The notes below the pieces were generated by a model. It saw nothing but the letters and a program-made list of their open reading frames with translations, ran no database searches and was not told the origin of the DNA. A stretch of DNA of 10,232 nucleotides from Verrucomicrobiales bacterium. Its GTDB lineage: Bacteria > Verrucomicrobiota > Verrucomicrobiia > Verrucomicrobiales > Verrucomicrobiaceae. The stretch is from the NCBI GenBank assembly GCA_003453085.1, contig DMMK01000057.1, positions 1-10,232 of the forward strand, read 5' to 3'. Every line of letters starts with the position of its first letter. Positions within the stretch are counted from its first letter, which is position 1. The translations under genes and the position numbers were made by a program. Shown one piece after another: positions 1 through 6,026 of the stretch.

Positions 1-759
1 AGATTCTTCATCGCCGGCATCGGTAGCGGAGGCGGATTTAGCGATCTTGGCCGGACGTCCGGTGACGCCGTCTTTGGAAAAGAAGCGCTCGACTTCGACT
101 TCGGTGAGCTGTTTCCAGCCGCCTTTTTGAAGGCCTTTAAGCTCTAGCCAGCCGATGCGGGTGCGGGTGAGGCGCTCCACCTCAAAACCCAGCTGATAGA
201 ACATGAGGCGGATCTGGCGCTTCAGGCCCTGTTTCAGGACGACATGGGCGCGATATTCGGTGATCATCCAGGCGCGTTCGCACTTGGCGTGGCCTTCTTC
301 AGTGAGCATGCCCTTGACCAGCTTGGCCATGGTGGCCTGGTCCATGGGCTGATCCACGATGACCTCGTATTCCTTTTCAGCGCCCATGCTGGGGTGAATG
401 AGGCGGTGGGAAAGCTCCCCACGATTGGTCATCAGCAGCAGGCCCTCGCTGTCTTTATCCAGACGGCCCACGTGGTGGAGGGTCTGAAACTGCTTGGGCA
501 GGAGCGAGTAGATCGTCATGCGATCCCGCTCATCGCTGCGGCTGCAAATGTAGCCTCGCGGCTTGTGCAGGGCGATCACCACACCGCTCTCAGCTTTGAC
601 GGGCTTGCCGTCCGCGATGATTCGATCCTCATCCGAGACCTGGGTGGCCAGGTCTTTGATCACATGTCCGTTGATGGAGACGCGACCTTCTTGAATGAGT
701 ACTTCGCAGCCACGGCGGGAGCCGAGGCCGCACAGGCTGAGATAACGGTTAAGGCGCAC
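1..759 (-). CDS. rRNA pseudouridine synthase, RsuA/RluB/RluE/RluF family (3' end beyond window)
   Basis: This enzyme isomerises a specific uridine in ribosomal RNA to pseudouridine in the cytoplasm. Translating the minus strand gives 253 residues before the window edge cuts off the C-terminus. Residues 1-45 form an S4 RNA-binding domain (RLNRYLSLCGLGSRR, then GRVSINGHV). The catalytic motif GRLDKDSEGLLL follows at 98-109, with D101 the expected catalytic aspartate. KQGLKRQIR at 176-184 and LTRTRIGWLEL at 197-207 are typical of the COG1187 branch. After about residue 228 the sequence becomes an Ala/Ser/Lys-rich tail that is probably disordered. The start is GTG at 757-759. A stop lies six codons upstream and no in-frame ATG is available, so GTG is the only sensible start. 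No clear Shine-Dalgarno is visible. It lies 32 nt downstream of the small basic protein gene and is probably co-transcribed with it. The target uridine cannot be read from the sequence, so no symbol is given. Confidence 0.93.
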   Translation of the reverse strand, partial: MRLNRYLSLCGLGSRRGCEVLIQEGRVSINGHVIKDLATQVSDEDRIIADGKPVKAESGVVIALHKPRGYICSRSDERDRMTIYSLLPKQFQTLHHVGRLDKDSEGLLLMTNRGELSHRLIHPSMGAEKEYEVIVDQPMDQATMAKLVKGMLTEEGHAKCERAWMITEYRAHVVLKQGLKRQIRLMFYQLGFEVERLTRTRIGWLELKGLQKGGWKQLTEVEVERFFSKDGVTGRPAKIAKSASATDAGDEES

Positions 760-791
760 GGTGGGAGACTGCGGGGATTAACCCGCGCAAA

Positions 792-944
792 CTATTCGGA
801 TTTGGTCTTGGGCAGACCGGTCGGGAGACGACCGTCTTTCCACTGACCACGGGCCTTCATGAGCTTGATGCGCTCGCCACGCTTAAGGACGCTGCGCTTG
901 GTACCAACGGAACCGGCGGTTTTGAGGCTGCGATGCTGAGACAT
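792..944 (-). CDS. Small basic protein of the Verrucomicrobia/Chlamydiae/Planctomycetes type (50 aa)
   Basis: A 50-residue, strongly basic protein beginning MSQHRSLKTAGSVGTKRSVL and ending GLPKTKSE. About 14 of its residues are Lys or Arg, and there is no signal peptide or membrane segment. The pattern MSQHRSLK, SVGTKRSVLKRGER and GLPKTK matches, from memory, a short conserved family confined largely to the PVC superphylum; its function is not established. Size and charge suggest RNA or ribosome binding (inference). I chose ATG at 944 because family conservation begins there. An in-frame ATG at 1010 would add 22 residues of low-complexity sequence (MRKPQSRLFSPPFF...) that do not resemble the family. 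The sequence just upstream of the start is pyrimidine-rich with no Shine-Dalgarno. The gene directly precedes the rRNA pseudouridine synthase on the same strand, which supports a ribosome-related role. Confidence 0.85.
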   Translation of the reverse strand: MSQHRSLKTAGSVGTKRSVLKRGERIKLMKARGQWKDGRLPTGLPKTKSE

Positions 945-982
945 GGTAAGAAAAGAAGGTTCGGGGTTGAAAAAGGGTGGCG

Positions 983-1010
983 AGAATAGGCGACTCTGCG
1001 GCTTGCGCAA
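983..1010 (-). promoter_or_regulatory. Possible sigma-70-type promoter for the small basic protein operon
   Basis: Reading the minus strand, TTGCGC (1005-1010) is followed after 16 nt by TATTCT (983-988). The -10 box matches four of six consensus bases and the -35 box three of six. It sits about 40 nt upstream of the chosen ATG at 944. The location suits a short leader, but the match is weak and no transcription data support it. Confidence 0.25.
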
Positions 1011-1030
1011 CTTGTTTGTTCATGGGGAGC

Positions 1031-1082
1031 CCTCTGGCCTGGGAGGACAAAGGGGCCGGACCCCTGGTTTCCTCCCAAGAGG
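1031..1082. repeat. Long imperfect inverted repeat (three-block hairpin) in the divergent intergenic region
   Basis: Three nested complementary blocks line up in order: CCTCT (1031-1035) with AGAGG (1078-1082), GGGAGG (1041-1046) with CCTCCC (1071-1076), and AGGGG (1051-1055) with CCCCT (1061-1065). The apical loop is CCGGA. Small internal loops separate the blocks, so about 16 pairs can form within 52 nt. No T-run directly follows on either strand, so a simple intrinsic terminator is unlikely. It could be a dispersed intergenic palindrome, a leader structure for the downstream plus-strand gene, or a protein-binding site. The complementarity is seen directly; the function is unknown. Confidence 0.55.
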
Positions 1083-1084
1083 AG

Positions 1085-1111
1085 ATGCAAAGACACGGCC
1101 ATTTTTTGCAT
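1085..1111. repeat. Second short inverted repeat next to the first hairpin
   Basis: ATGCAAA (1085-1091) is the exact reverse complement of TTTGCAT (1105-1111), with a 13-nt loop between them. It starts 3 nt after the larger hairpin ends. The plus strand carries six T residues at 1102-1107, inside the loop and right arm, so it does not have the layout of a classic terminator. A 7-bp palindrome can occur by chance; its adjacency to the larger structure is the reason to record it. Confidence 0.4.
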
Positions 1112-1188
1112 GGTAATGAAGACCGGATGAACTTCCCCCCTTGACCGTTGACCCCTTGACAGCCAAGCCTGGGCCGCCTGATTGAACC

Positions 1189-3006
1189 ATGTCCGACGCC
1201 AGCGCCACCCCCATGATGAAGCAGTATCTCGCCATCCGGCGGGAGCTTCCGGAGGACGTGCTGCTGTTTTTCCGCCTGGGGGATTTCTACGAGCTTTTTT
1301 TTGAGGATGCCAAGACGGCGGCCCCCCTGCTGAATGTCTCCCTGACCAAGCGCAATGGCGTGCCCATGTGCGGGGTGCCCCACCACGCCTCCCAGGGCTA
1401 CATTGCGAAACTGATCAGGGCGGGCAAGCGGGTGGCCATCGCGGAACAGACGACGGACCCAGTGCCCGGAAAGATCGTGGAGCGGGCGGTTTCGCAGATC
1501 CTCAGCGCGGGGACGGTCAATGACCTCAACCTTCTGGAATCGAATCGGTCGAACTACCTGGCGGCGGTCTTTCGCACGGCAAAAAAGCTGGGCCTGGCCT
1601 ATGTGGACCTCACCACGGGGGAGTTTGAGGTGGCGGAATTTAAGGAAGCGGTGGACCTGGTGGATGAGCTGGAGCGCATCCAGGCCAGCGAGCTGCTGCA
1701 CAGTGAGGAGCAGCGGGATTTGATCGAGTCTCTCGGCAGCCCCGCCTGCGCCCTGGCCGTGGAGGGGTACCTTTTTCTCGAAGACCAGGCGGACCACGCG
1801 CTGACGCAGCATTTTAAGGTGAAGTCGCTGGATGGTTTCGGCTGCCAGGGCCTGACGGCGGCGCTGTGTGCGGCGGGCTGCATCCTGCAGTATCTGCAAT
1901 TTCAATTGCGGCGAAATGTGGACCACATCCAGCGTCTGCGTGTGGCCCAGACGAGTGATTTTGTGCTCATTGATGCGGCGAGCCAGAGCCACCTGGAACT
2001 GGTGACGGCACGCGGGGGCGCCCAACATACTTTGCTGAGTGCGCTGGACCGCACCTGCACGCCCATGGGCGGGCGCAAACTGCGCCACTGGGTGCTGCAC
2101 CCGCTGCGGGATCTGGAACAACTGACGCAGCGACAGGACATGGTGGCCACGCTGCTGTCAGAATCCCTTTTGTTAGGCCAGTTGCGCACGCTACTGAAAG
2201 AGGTGCGGGATCTGGAGCGCACCAGCAGCCGCCTCAGCCAGGGCAGCGGCAATGGGCGCGATCTGCTGGCCATGGCCGCGTCTCTGGAGGTGGTGCCTTC
2301 GCTTAAAATGGCGATGGAGCAGGCGCGTTTGCTTTATGGCCGACGTCCGGCCCCCTTGATCCAGTTGCAATTGGAGAGCCTGAAACAGCGGCTGAGATAT
2401 GCGGCAGAAACGGAGGCTGCGGAACGGGCTGCTGGCTGGGAGATCTATGCGGCGGAGTGGCAGCCATCCCTGGAAAAGCCGCTGCTCATCGAAGGTGCCC
2501 GCCTGACATGCAAGGTGGACCGCATTGACCGCCATGCCCACAGCGGGCATCTGCGGGTGCTGGATTTTAAAACGGCAGACAAACTGACGCTGCCCATGCT
2601 CGCCCATGTGCGCAAAATCACGGGGCGCAGCCAGGTGCGTGAGGAGGACGAATGGAAGTGCTTTATCTTGAAGGATGGCACCCGTTATCAATGGAAGGAC
2701 CTCCAACTGCCGCTCTATGCGGCCGTCTTGAGTGAACAGGGGTTGCGCCCGGACAGCGTGGGCTACTTTGCCCTGCCTAAAAGTGTGCAGGATACCAAGG
2801 TGGCGCTTTGGGAGGGTTTCAGCGATGAGTGGGTGGAGCATGCCCTTGCTTGTGCGGCGGAGGTTGTCCGCCGTCTGCGTGACGGGGTGTTTTGGCCGCC
2901 TGCCAGCAAGGCTTACCGGCGGTCTTTTGATGAGCTGTTTCTGAATGATTTTTCAGGCAGTACGGAGTGGGCAGAGGCTCCAGCCGAGATGACATCGCCG
3001 CAGTAG
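1189..3006 (+). CDS. Chimeric protein: MutS N-terminal half fused to an AddB/RecB-like PD-(D/E)XK nuclease domain
   Basis: One uninterrupted 605-codon frame joins parts of two repair proteins. Residues 1-115 are the MutS mismatch-recognition domain: GDFYELF at 31-37 holds the Phe-x-Glu reader (F33, E35), and CGVPHHA lies at 61-67. Residues ~125-245 are the connector domain. The core domain starts at ~258 with SALDRTCTPMGGRKLRHWV at 284-302 and reaches about residue 375. MutS is normally ~850-880 residues; here the clamp, the rest of the core and the whole ATPase domain (Walker A/B, dimerisation) are missing. From ~375-385 the sequence resembles the C-terminal exonuclease domain of AddB/RecB-type proteins: CKVDRID at 441-447, VLDFK at 457-461 (D459, K461) and LQLPLY at 505-510. 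All expected nuclease motifs look intact, but the helicase-like part is absent. ATG 1189 was chosen because MSDASATPMMKQYLAIR matches a normal MutS start; no Shine-Dalgarno is evident. Base composition does not visibly change across the joint. Deletion fusion, functional fusion and assembly error all remain possible. Confidence 0.85.
   Translation: MSDASATPMMKQYLAIRRELPEDVLLFFRLGDFYELFFEDAKTAAPLLNVSLTKRNGVPMCGVPHHASQGYIAKLIRAGKRVAIAEQTTDPVPGKIVERAVSQILSAGTVNDLNLLESNRSNYLAAVFRTAKKLGLAYVDLTTGEFEVAEFKEAVDLVDELERIQASELLHSEEQRDLIESLGSPACALAVEGYLFLEDQADHALTQHFKVKSLDGFGCQGLTAALCAAGCILQYLQFQLRRNVDHIQRLRVAQTSDFVLIDAASQSHLELVTARGGAQHTLLSALDRTCTPMGGRKLRHWVLHPLRDLEQLTQRQDMVATLLSESLLLGQLRTLLKEVRDLERTSSRLSQGSGNGRDLLAMAASLEVVPSLKMAMEQARLLYGRRPAPLIQLQLESLKQRLRYAAETEAAERAAGWEIYAAEWQPSLEKPLLIEGARLTCKVDRIDRHAHSGHLRVLDFKTADKLTLPMLAHVRKITGRSQVREEDEWKCFILKDGTRYQWKDLQLPLYAAVLSEQGLRPDSVGYFALPKSVQDTKVALWEGFSDEWVEHALACAAEVVRRLRDGVFWPPASKAYRRSFDELFLNDFSGSTEWAEAPAEMTSPQ
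2305..2345 (+). other. Probable junction between the mutS-derived and nuclease-derived parts
   Basis: MutS similarity is clear through RDLERTSSRLSQGSGNGRDLL (residues 340-360) and plausible to about VVPSLK (368-373). AddB-like character is clear from PLIQLQLESLKQRL (389-402), the helix that usually precedes the nuclease domain, and plausibly begins at MEQARLLYG (376-384). The switch therefore falls at roughly residues 373-385. The frame is kept, and I see no inserted sequence, IS end or long direct repeat at the joint. The exact breakpoint needs alignment to parental genes. Confidence 0.55.
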
Positions 3007-3063
3007 CGAGGGCAGCATTTTTGCAGATGTGCCGGAATCTTTGACTCAGCGGAATTTCAGGGC

Positions 3064-4110
3064 ATGATGCGCGCCTCCCCCGTGAAGAAAAAGGCTGCAA
3101 AATCCCGAGGCTGCCTGAAGACGCTGCTGCTCCTCCTGCTGGCTGCGTTCCTATTGCTGTGGCTGGGCGGAGTCGCCTTTTTTAATGTGGACAGCAATGT
3201 GGTGGCGCTGACGGTGCGGGATTCTAAGCAGCCCCTGCTGATCCAAAGCGGGCGTGGTGTGTGGAAGGCCGCCCCACAGATCACTGCGGCTGAAATCAGC
3301 CAAGGTTTGATCGAACGGCATTCGGAGCTAGGCATGCGCTGGTCCACCCTGAAGGTGCGGCGCGAAGGCGGTGCCCTGGCCAAGGTGGCCCATCAGATCC
3401 TGGGAGCAGAAGTACATGTGATCACTTTTGCTCCGGAACATTTTGAGTTCATGACGAGTTTTGAGCAGCAGCCCAAATTTGCGGGAACGACTGCGGCTGC
3501 ACGGATGGAGGCAGACAACCTGTGGTTTTCGATCACGGCGAATTTCCGCGATCCCAAGGGTAAGCCCCTGGGCTGGGTGTGGCACGAAGGCGTGCAGGTG
3601 AACGGTGCCTTTCCTGAATGGAGCGGCTGCTTTTTTGTGAAGGCGGGCCGGCCCTACTTTGGCCCAAAATCCCTGCTGGATGATGTGCCGGGGCCGATCG
3701 AAGAGGGGACCCAGGGATATCCCTCGGTGATGAAGAACCACACCACATTCTCCTATGTTTCGATGAAGCCGGACCAGTTTTTTGACGGTTCAAAGATCAG
3801 CTACCGTTCACTGGCGGGGATGAAGAAGGACGGGTCCGTCATTTTCATCGTTTCTGGCGATGGCGGGGTGATGAATGTGGCCGAGGTGACCGAGATCGCC
3901 CGCAAGCTGGAGGTGCAGCACGCCACGCTGCTGGATGGCGGGCGGGCCCTGCAATACAGCATCCGCACGGAGGACGGGCCTTGGCATTTCGCGGCGCTGA
4001 ACACCCTGCTGAAGCTCCGGCACCGATGGTTTGAGCAGCAGCTTTCTCCCGTTTTCATCGGGGTGCGCCGACGGGCCCCAAATATCATCCGGGTGCCGTT
4101 GGCTCCGTGA
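3064..4110 (+). CDS. Membrane-anchored phosphodiester glycosidase-like protein (NAGPA/DUF2233 family)
   Basis: A 348-residue protein with a Lys/Arg-rich N-terminus (VKKKAAKSRG at 7-16) followed by one strongly hydrophobic helix at about 19-40, so the main domain should sit outside the cytoplasmic membrane. The domain carries hallmarks of the phosphodiester glycosidase (NAGPA) / DUF2233 fold. These are TANFRDPKGKPLGWVWHEG at 158-176, resembling the family's N-x-F-D-p-x-G-x-P-x-G segment; SVIFIVSGDGGVMNVAEVTEIA at 258-279; and ATLLDGGRALQYS at 287-299, matching the LDGG signature. Known members remove N-acetylglucosamine from phosphodiesters (mammalian uncovering enzyme) or act on bacterial cell-surface polymers. 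The substrate here is unknown. The usual small residue after LDGG is Arg (R294), which may be a lineage variant. Start: tandem ATGs at 3064 and 3067, either possible. It begins 57 nt after the chimera gene and lies 66 nt before the glycosyltransferase, so shared transcription is plausible. Confidence 0.78.
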   Translation: MMRASPVKKKAAKSRGCLKTLLLLLLAAFLLLWLGGVAFFNVDSNVVALTVRDSKQPLLIQSGRGVWKAAPQITAAEISQGLIERHSELGMRWSTLKVRREGGALAKVAHQILGAEVHVITFAPEHFEFMTSFEQQPKFAGTTAAARMEADNLWFSITANFRDPKGKPLGWVWHEGVQVNGAFPEWSGCFFVKAGRPYFGPKSLLDDVPGPIEEGTQGYPSVMKNHTTFSYVSMKPDQFFDGSKISYRSLAGMKKDGSVIFIVSGDGGVMNVAEVTEIARKLEVQHATLLDGGRALQYSIRTEDGPWHFAALNTLLKLRHRWFEQQLSPVFIGVRRRAPNIIRVPLAP

Positions 4111-4176
4111 CAGGGAATGCAAATCTCCGCTTGCCACGCCAAGCCTGCGCGGGATGGATGAAGGCTGCCCGCCACC

Positions 4177-4875
4177 ATGCCTTCGTCACCAGCCATTTCA
4201 GTCGTCGTTCCTTTGTACAATGAGGAGGACAACGTCGTCGAACTCCAGACCCAAATCGCCGCAGCCCTGGCGGGGATGGACTATGAACTGGTGCTGGTGG
4301 ATGATGGCAGCACGGATGCCACGGTGACGCGGGTGCAGCGCGGTGAGCGGGTGCGTTTGCTGGAATTTGCCAAAAATGCCGGCCAAAGCGCGGCCATGCA
4401 TGCAGGCATCCACAATGCTCACGGCGACATCATTGTGACGCTGGATGGGGATCTCCAGAATGATCCTGCCGACATTCCGGCGATGATTGCCAAGCTCGAT
4501 AGCGGCTATGACCTTGTCTGCGGTTATCGCGCCAAGCGCAAGGACACGCCTTTCAAGCGCCTGCAAAGCCGCATCGCCAATGGTGTGCGTTCCCGCTTTA
4601 TCGGAGACCATGTGCGCGACACGGGCTGCACGCTGAAGGTGATGCGCAAGGAGTGCCGCGAGGCCCTGCTGCTGTTTAACGGCATGCACCGCTTCATCCC
4701 GGCTCTCATCCGCAACATGGACTATCGGGTGACCGAGATGCCTGTGAACCATCGCCCACGGGTGCATGGCGTGAGCAAGTACGGCTTTGGCAATCGGGCC
4801 TGGAGGGCCACCTGCGACATGTTTGGCGTGCGCTGGCTCAACAGCCGCCGCACCCGCTATCAGATCAAAGGGTAG
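4177..4875 (+). CDS. Glycosyltransferase family 2 (DPM1/undecaprenyl-phosphate sugar transferase-like)
   Basis: A 232-residue GT-A fold enzyme that transfers a sugar from a nucleotide donor, in this branch usually to a polyprenyl phosphate on the inner face of the membrane. Signatures in order: SVVVPLYNEEDNV at 8-20, LVLVDDGSTDAT at 38-49 (nucleotide binding), FAKNAGQSAAMHAG at 64-77, and the metal-binding DGD within TLDGDLQNDP at 88-97 (D90, D92). They are followed by RDTGCTLKVMRKE at 147-159, HRFIPALI at 171-178 and RVHGVSKYG at 195-203, as in DPM1-type enzymes. Unlike ArnC or GtrB it has no C-terminal transmembrane helices and is close to the minimal catalytic size. It ends DMFGVRWLNSRRTRYQIKG, a tail I associate with GT2 proteins near lipid-carrier pathways. 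ATG 4177 is the first start consistent with the fold. The neighbouring extracytoplasmic glycosidase suggests a surface-glycan context. The donor sugar cannot be inferred. Confidence 0.9.
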   Translation: MPSSPAISVVVPLYNEEDNVVELQTQIAAALAGMDYELVLVDDGSTDATVTRVQRGERVRLLEFAKNAGQSAAMHAGIHNAHGDIIVTLDGDLQNDPADIPAMIAKLDSGYDLVCGYRAKRKDTPFKRLQSRIANGVRSRFIGDHVRDTGCTLKVMRKECREALLLFNGMHRFIPALIRNMDYRVTEMPVNHRPRVHGVSKYGFGNRAWRATCDMFGVRWLNSRRTRYQIKG

Positions 4876-4919
4876 GCCTCGCCGTCTTCACGATAACTTT
4901 TTCTTTCTCGCTTTCCATC

Positions 4920-4949
4920 TTGACCAACGTGGTCTGCCTCTTGCATTCT
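4920..4949 (+). promoter_or_regulatory. Possible promoter upstream of the winged-helix/nuclease-fold-like gene
   Basis: TTGACC (4920-4925) matches five of six -35 consensus bases. After an 18-nt spacer comes CATTCT (4944-4949), matching three of six -10 bases. Transcription would begin near 4956, leaving a ~20-nt leader before ATG 4977. That favours the ATG start over a TTG start at 4920, which would lie inside the -35 box. The evidence is weak because the -10 box is poor. Confidence 0.25.
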
Positions 4950-4976
4950 CCAGCCTCTTCAGATCCCTTCGCTGGA

Positions 4977-5927
4977 ATGAACCTGCGCGAACAACTTCGA
5001 CATATCCTCCCGGACATCCTTCCCGATGATCCCGAAGAGGCCATTAAAGGCACTGAGCTGATCCGCTTGGTGCGCCTCCGTCTGGGTGATGACTACAGCG
5101 ATGCCACGCTGCGCTATCATTTTTCTATCCTCAGCTACGATTCGACGTCGCCCATCGCGAAGGTGGACCAGGGCCAGGGTTACTATCAGCGGCTCAGCAA
5201 ACCGGCCCAGGCTCAGGGCACTGGCCGGCTTCTGTTTGGCGGGGAGATGGAGGGGGACTCCGCCCAGTCACGCTTTCAGCGACTGCTGGCCATTTATGAA
5301 CGGCTCTGCCTGCTGCGTTCCCATTATCCGTTCCGCCTCAATGGGCGGGCAGAGACGCCTCTGGATGAAAGAGGCCAGTGGGATATCCCGGATCTGATTA
5401 CGGCCGAGTGGGATTTGGAAACAGGCGCGGATGAAGTGACGCGGTTTGACTCCGGCATGCTGGATCTGCGACGCCACCTGGGCGGCCCTGAAGTGGGGCT
5501 CAGTGGTGTTCAGCTTAAAATAGGTCTCACTTTGGACAATTACACAGCCCAGTTTTTCCAGGCACTGAGCGCCACCCGCTGGACCTTGCTGAGCGAGCTG
5601 GTGATTGCCGAGCCGCTGAATGATGAAGCTCTGGTGGATGCGTTGCGCAGCCTGGGAAACCAATTTGGCGTGGGCATCAGCACGCTGGGCATCAATGGCA
5701 GCCAACTGGATGAACTGCCCAGTGCGAATGACCTGCGCACGATGAGTGCCGCCGAGTTTGAAATCGTGCAGGGCAAACTGCGCATCCAGAAGATCACGGT
5801 GCCGGCCCCCCGTCAGCGCATTGACTGGCAGGCGCTGTCGGCGCTGAAGAAAAAGCACGAGTCCGTGGATGAACTGGTGCGCTGGCTCAGCGAATGTCTG
5901 AATCGCTGCCAGCCTGAATGGAAGTGA
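4977..5927 (+). CDS. Winged-helix protein with a restriction-endonuclease-fold-like domain (COG2958/HrgA-like), function unknown
   Basis: A 316-residue soluble protein without signal peptide or membrane segment. Residues 1-72 look like a helical DNA-binding winged-helix domain: LREQLRHILPDIL, then GTELIRLVRLRLG and SDATLRYHFSIL, ending in a VDQGQGYYQRL wing. After a linker, residues ~98-240 resemble the second domain of COG2958/HrgA-type proteins. WDIPDLITAEWD at 135-146 corresponds to their FPD motif, GVQLKIG at 177-183 to their E-x-K strand, FFQALSATRW at 193-202 to their FQAVSNSSWA-like segment, and ELVIAEPLNDE through LGNQFGVGIS (207-235) to the strand pair that follows. If this match holds, the fold is of the PD-(D/E)XK type with D139 and K181 retained but Gln (Q179) where Glu is expected. 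Activity is therefore doubtful. The last ~60 residues are helical and charged. An alternative TTG start at 4920 would add 19 residues; ATG 4977 is preferred. The family assignment is from remembered motifs, not a search. Confidence 0.6.
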   Translation: MNLREQLRHILPDILPDDPEEAIKGTELIRLVRLRLGDDYSDATLRYHFSILSYDSTSPIAKVDQGQGYYQRLSKPAQAQGTGRLLFGGEMEGDSAQSRFQRLLAIYERLCLLRSHYPFRLNGRAETPLDERGQWDIPDLITAEWDLETGADEVTRFDSGMLDLRRHLGGPEVGLSGVQLKIGLTLDNYTAQFFQALSATRWTLLSELVIAEPLNDEALVDALRSLGNQFGVGISTLGINGSQLDELPSANDLRTMSAAEFEIVQGKLRIQKITVPAPRQRIDWQALSALKKKHESVDELVRWLSECLNRCQPEWK

Positions 5928-5935
5928 TCGTGGAA

Positions 5936-5951
5936 GGAGGCCTAGGGCTCC
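5936..5951 (+). terminator. Weak hairpin after the winged-helix gene, possible terminator
   Basis: GGAGGCCTAGGGCTCC can fold with GGAG pairing CTCC and CC pairing GG around a short loop, with one G-G mismatch. It begins 8 nt after the stop codon and is followed by a modest T-rich stretch (agattttcgtttg). The position is right for a terminator, but the loop is too tight for the inner pairs to form fully and the T-tract is interrupted. Confidence 0.25.
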
Positions 5952-6026
5952 AGATTTTCGTTTGTCTGTGAGTCTGGCCTTTTGAGTGGCGTTTGTTCCG
6001 TAGGACAACTCACCTCACGGACTCTC

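Noticed and set aside
244..846. A 200-codon plus-strand open frame at the left end
   Set aside because: It lies opposite the pseudouridine synthase, whose S4 domain and GRLDKDSEGLLL motif are unmistakable on the minus strand.
945..1010. N-terminal extension of the small basic protein to an ATG at 1010
   Set aside because: The added residues are Phe/Pro/Ser-rich and unlike the family, which starts at MSQHRSLK. The region also contains the best candidate promoter.
883..2121. A 412-codon open frame on the minus strand opposite the MutS-derived region
   Set aside because: Its translation is rich in His, Gln and Arg, has no recognisable domain, and lies opposite a clearly recognisable MutS frame. 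It is a codon-bias shadow in high-GC DNA.
1189..3006. Calling the 605-aa gene simply MutS or simply an ATP-dependent nuclease
   Set aside because: Both labels would be wrong: the ATPase of MutS and the helicase part of AddB-type proteins are absent, and the two retained parts are of similar size.
3041..3069. TTGACT before the phosphodiester glycosidase gene as a promoter -35 box
   Set aside because: At 17 nt spacing the -10 would fall on the start codon itself (ATGATG), leaving no leader.
5982..6026. TTG start at 5982 for the tandem hydrolase
   Set aside because: It would place 15 polar residues in front of an otherwise convincing signal peptide; ATG 6027 fits better.
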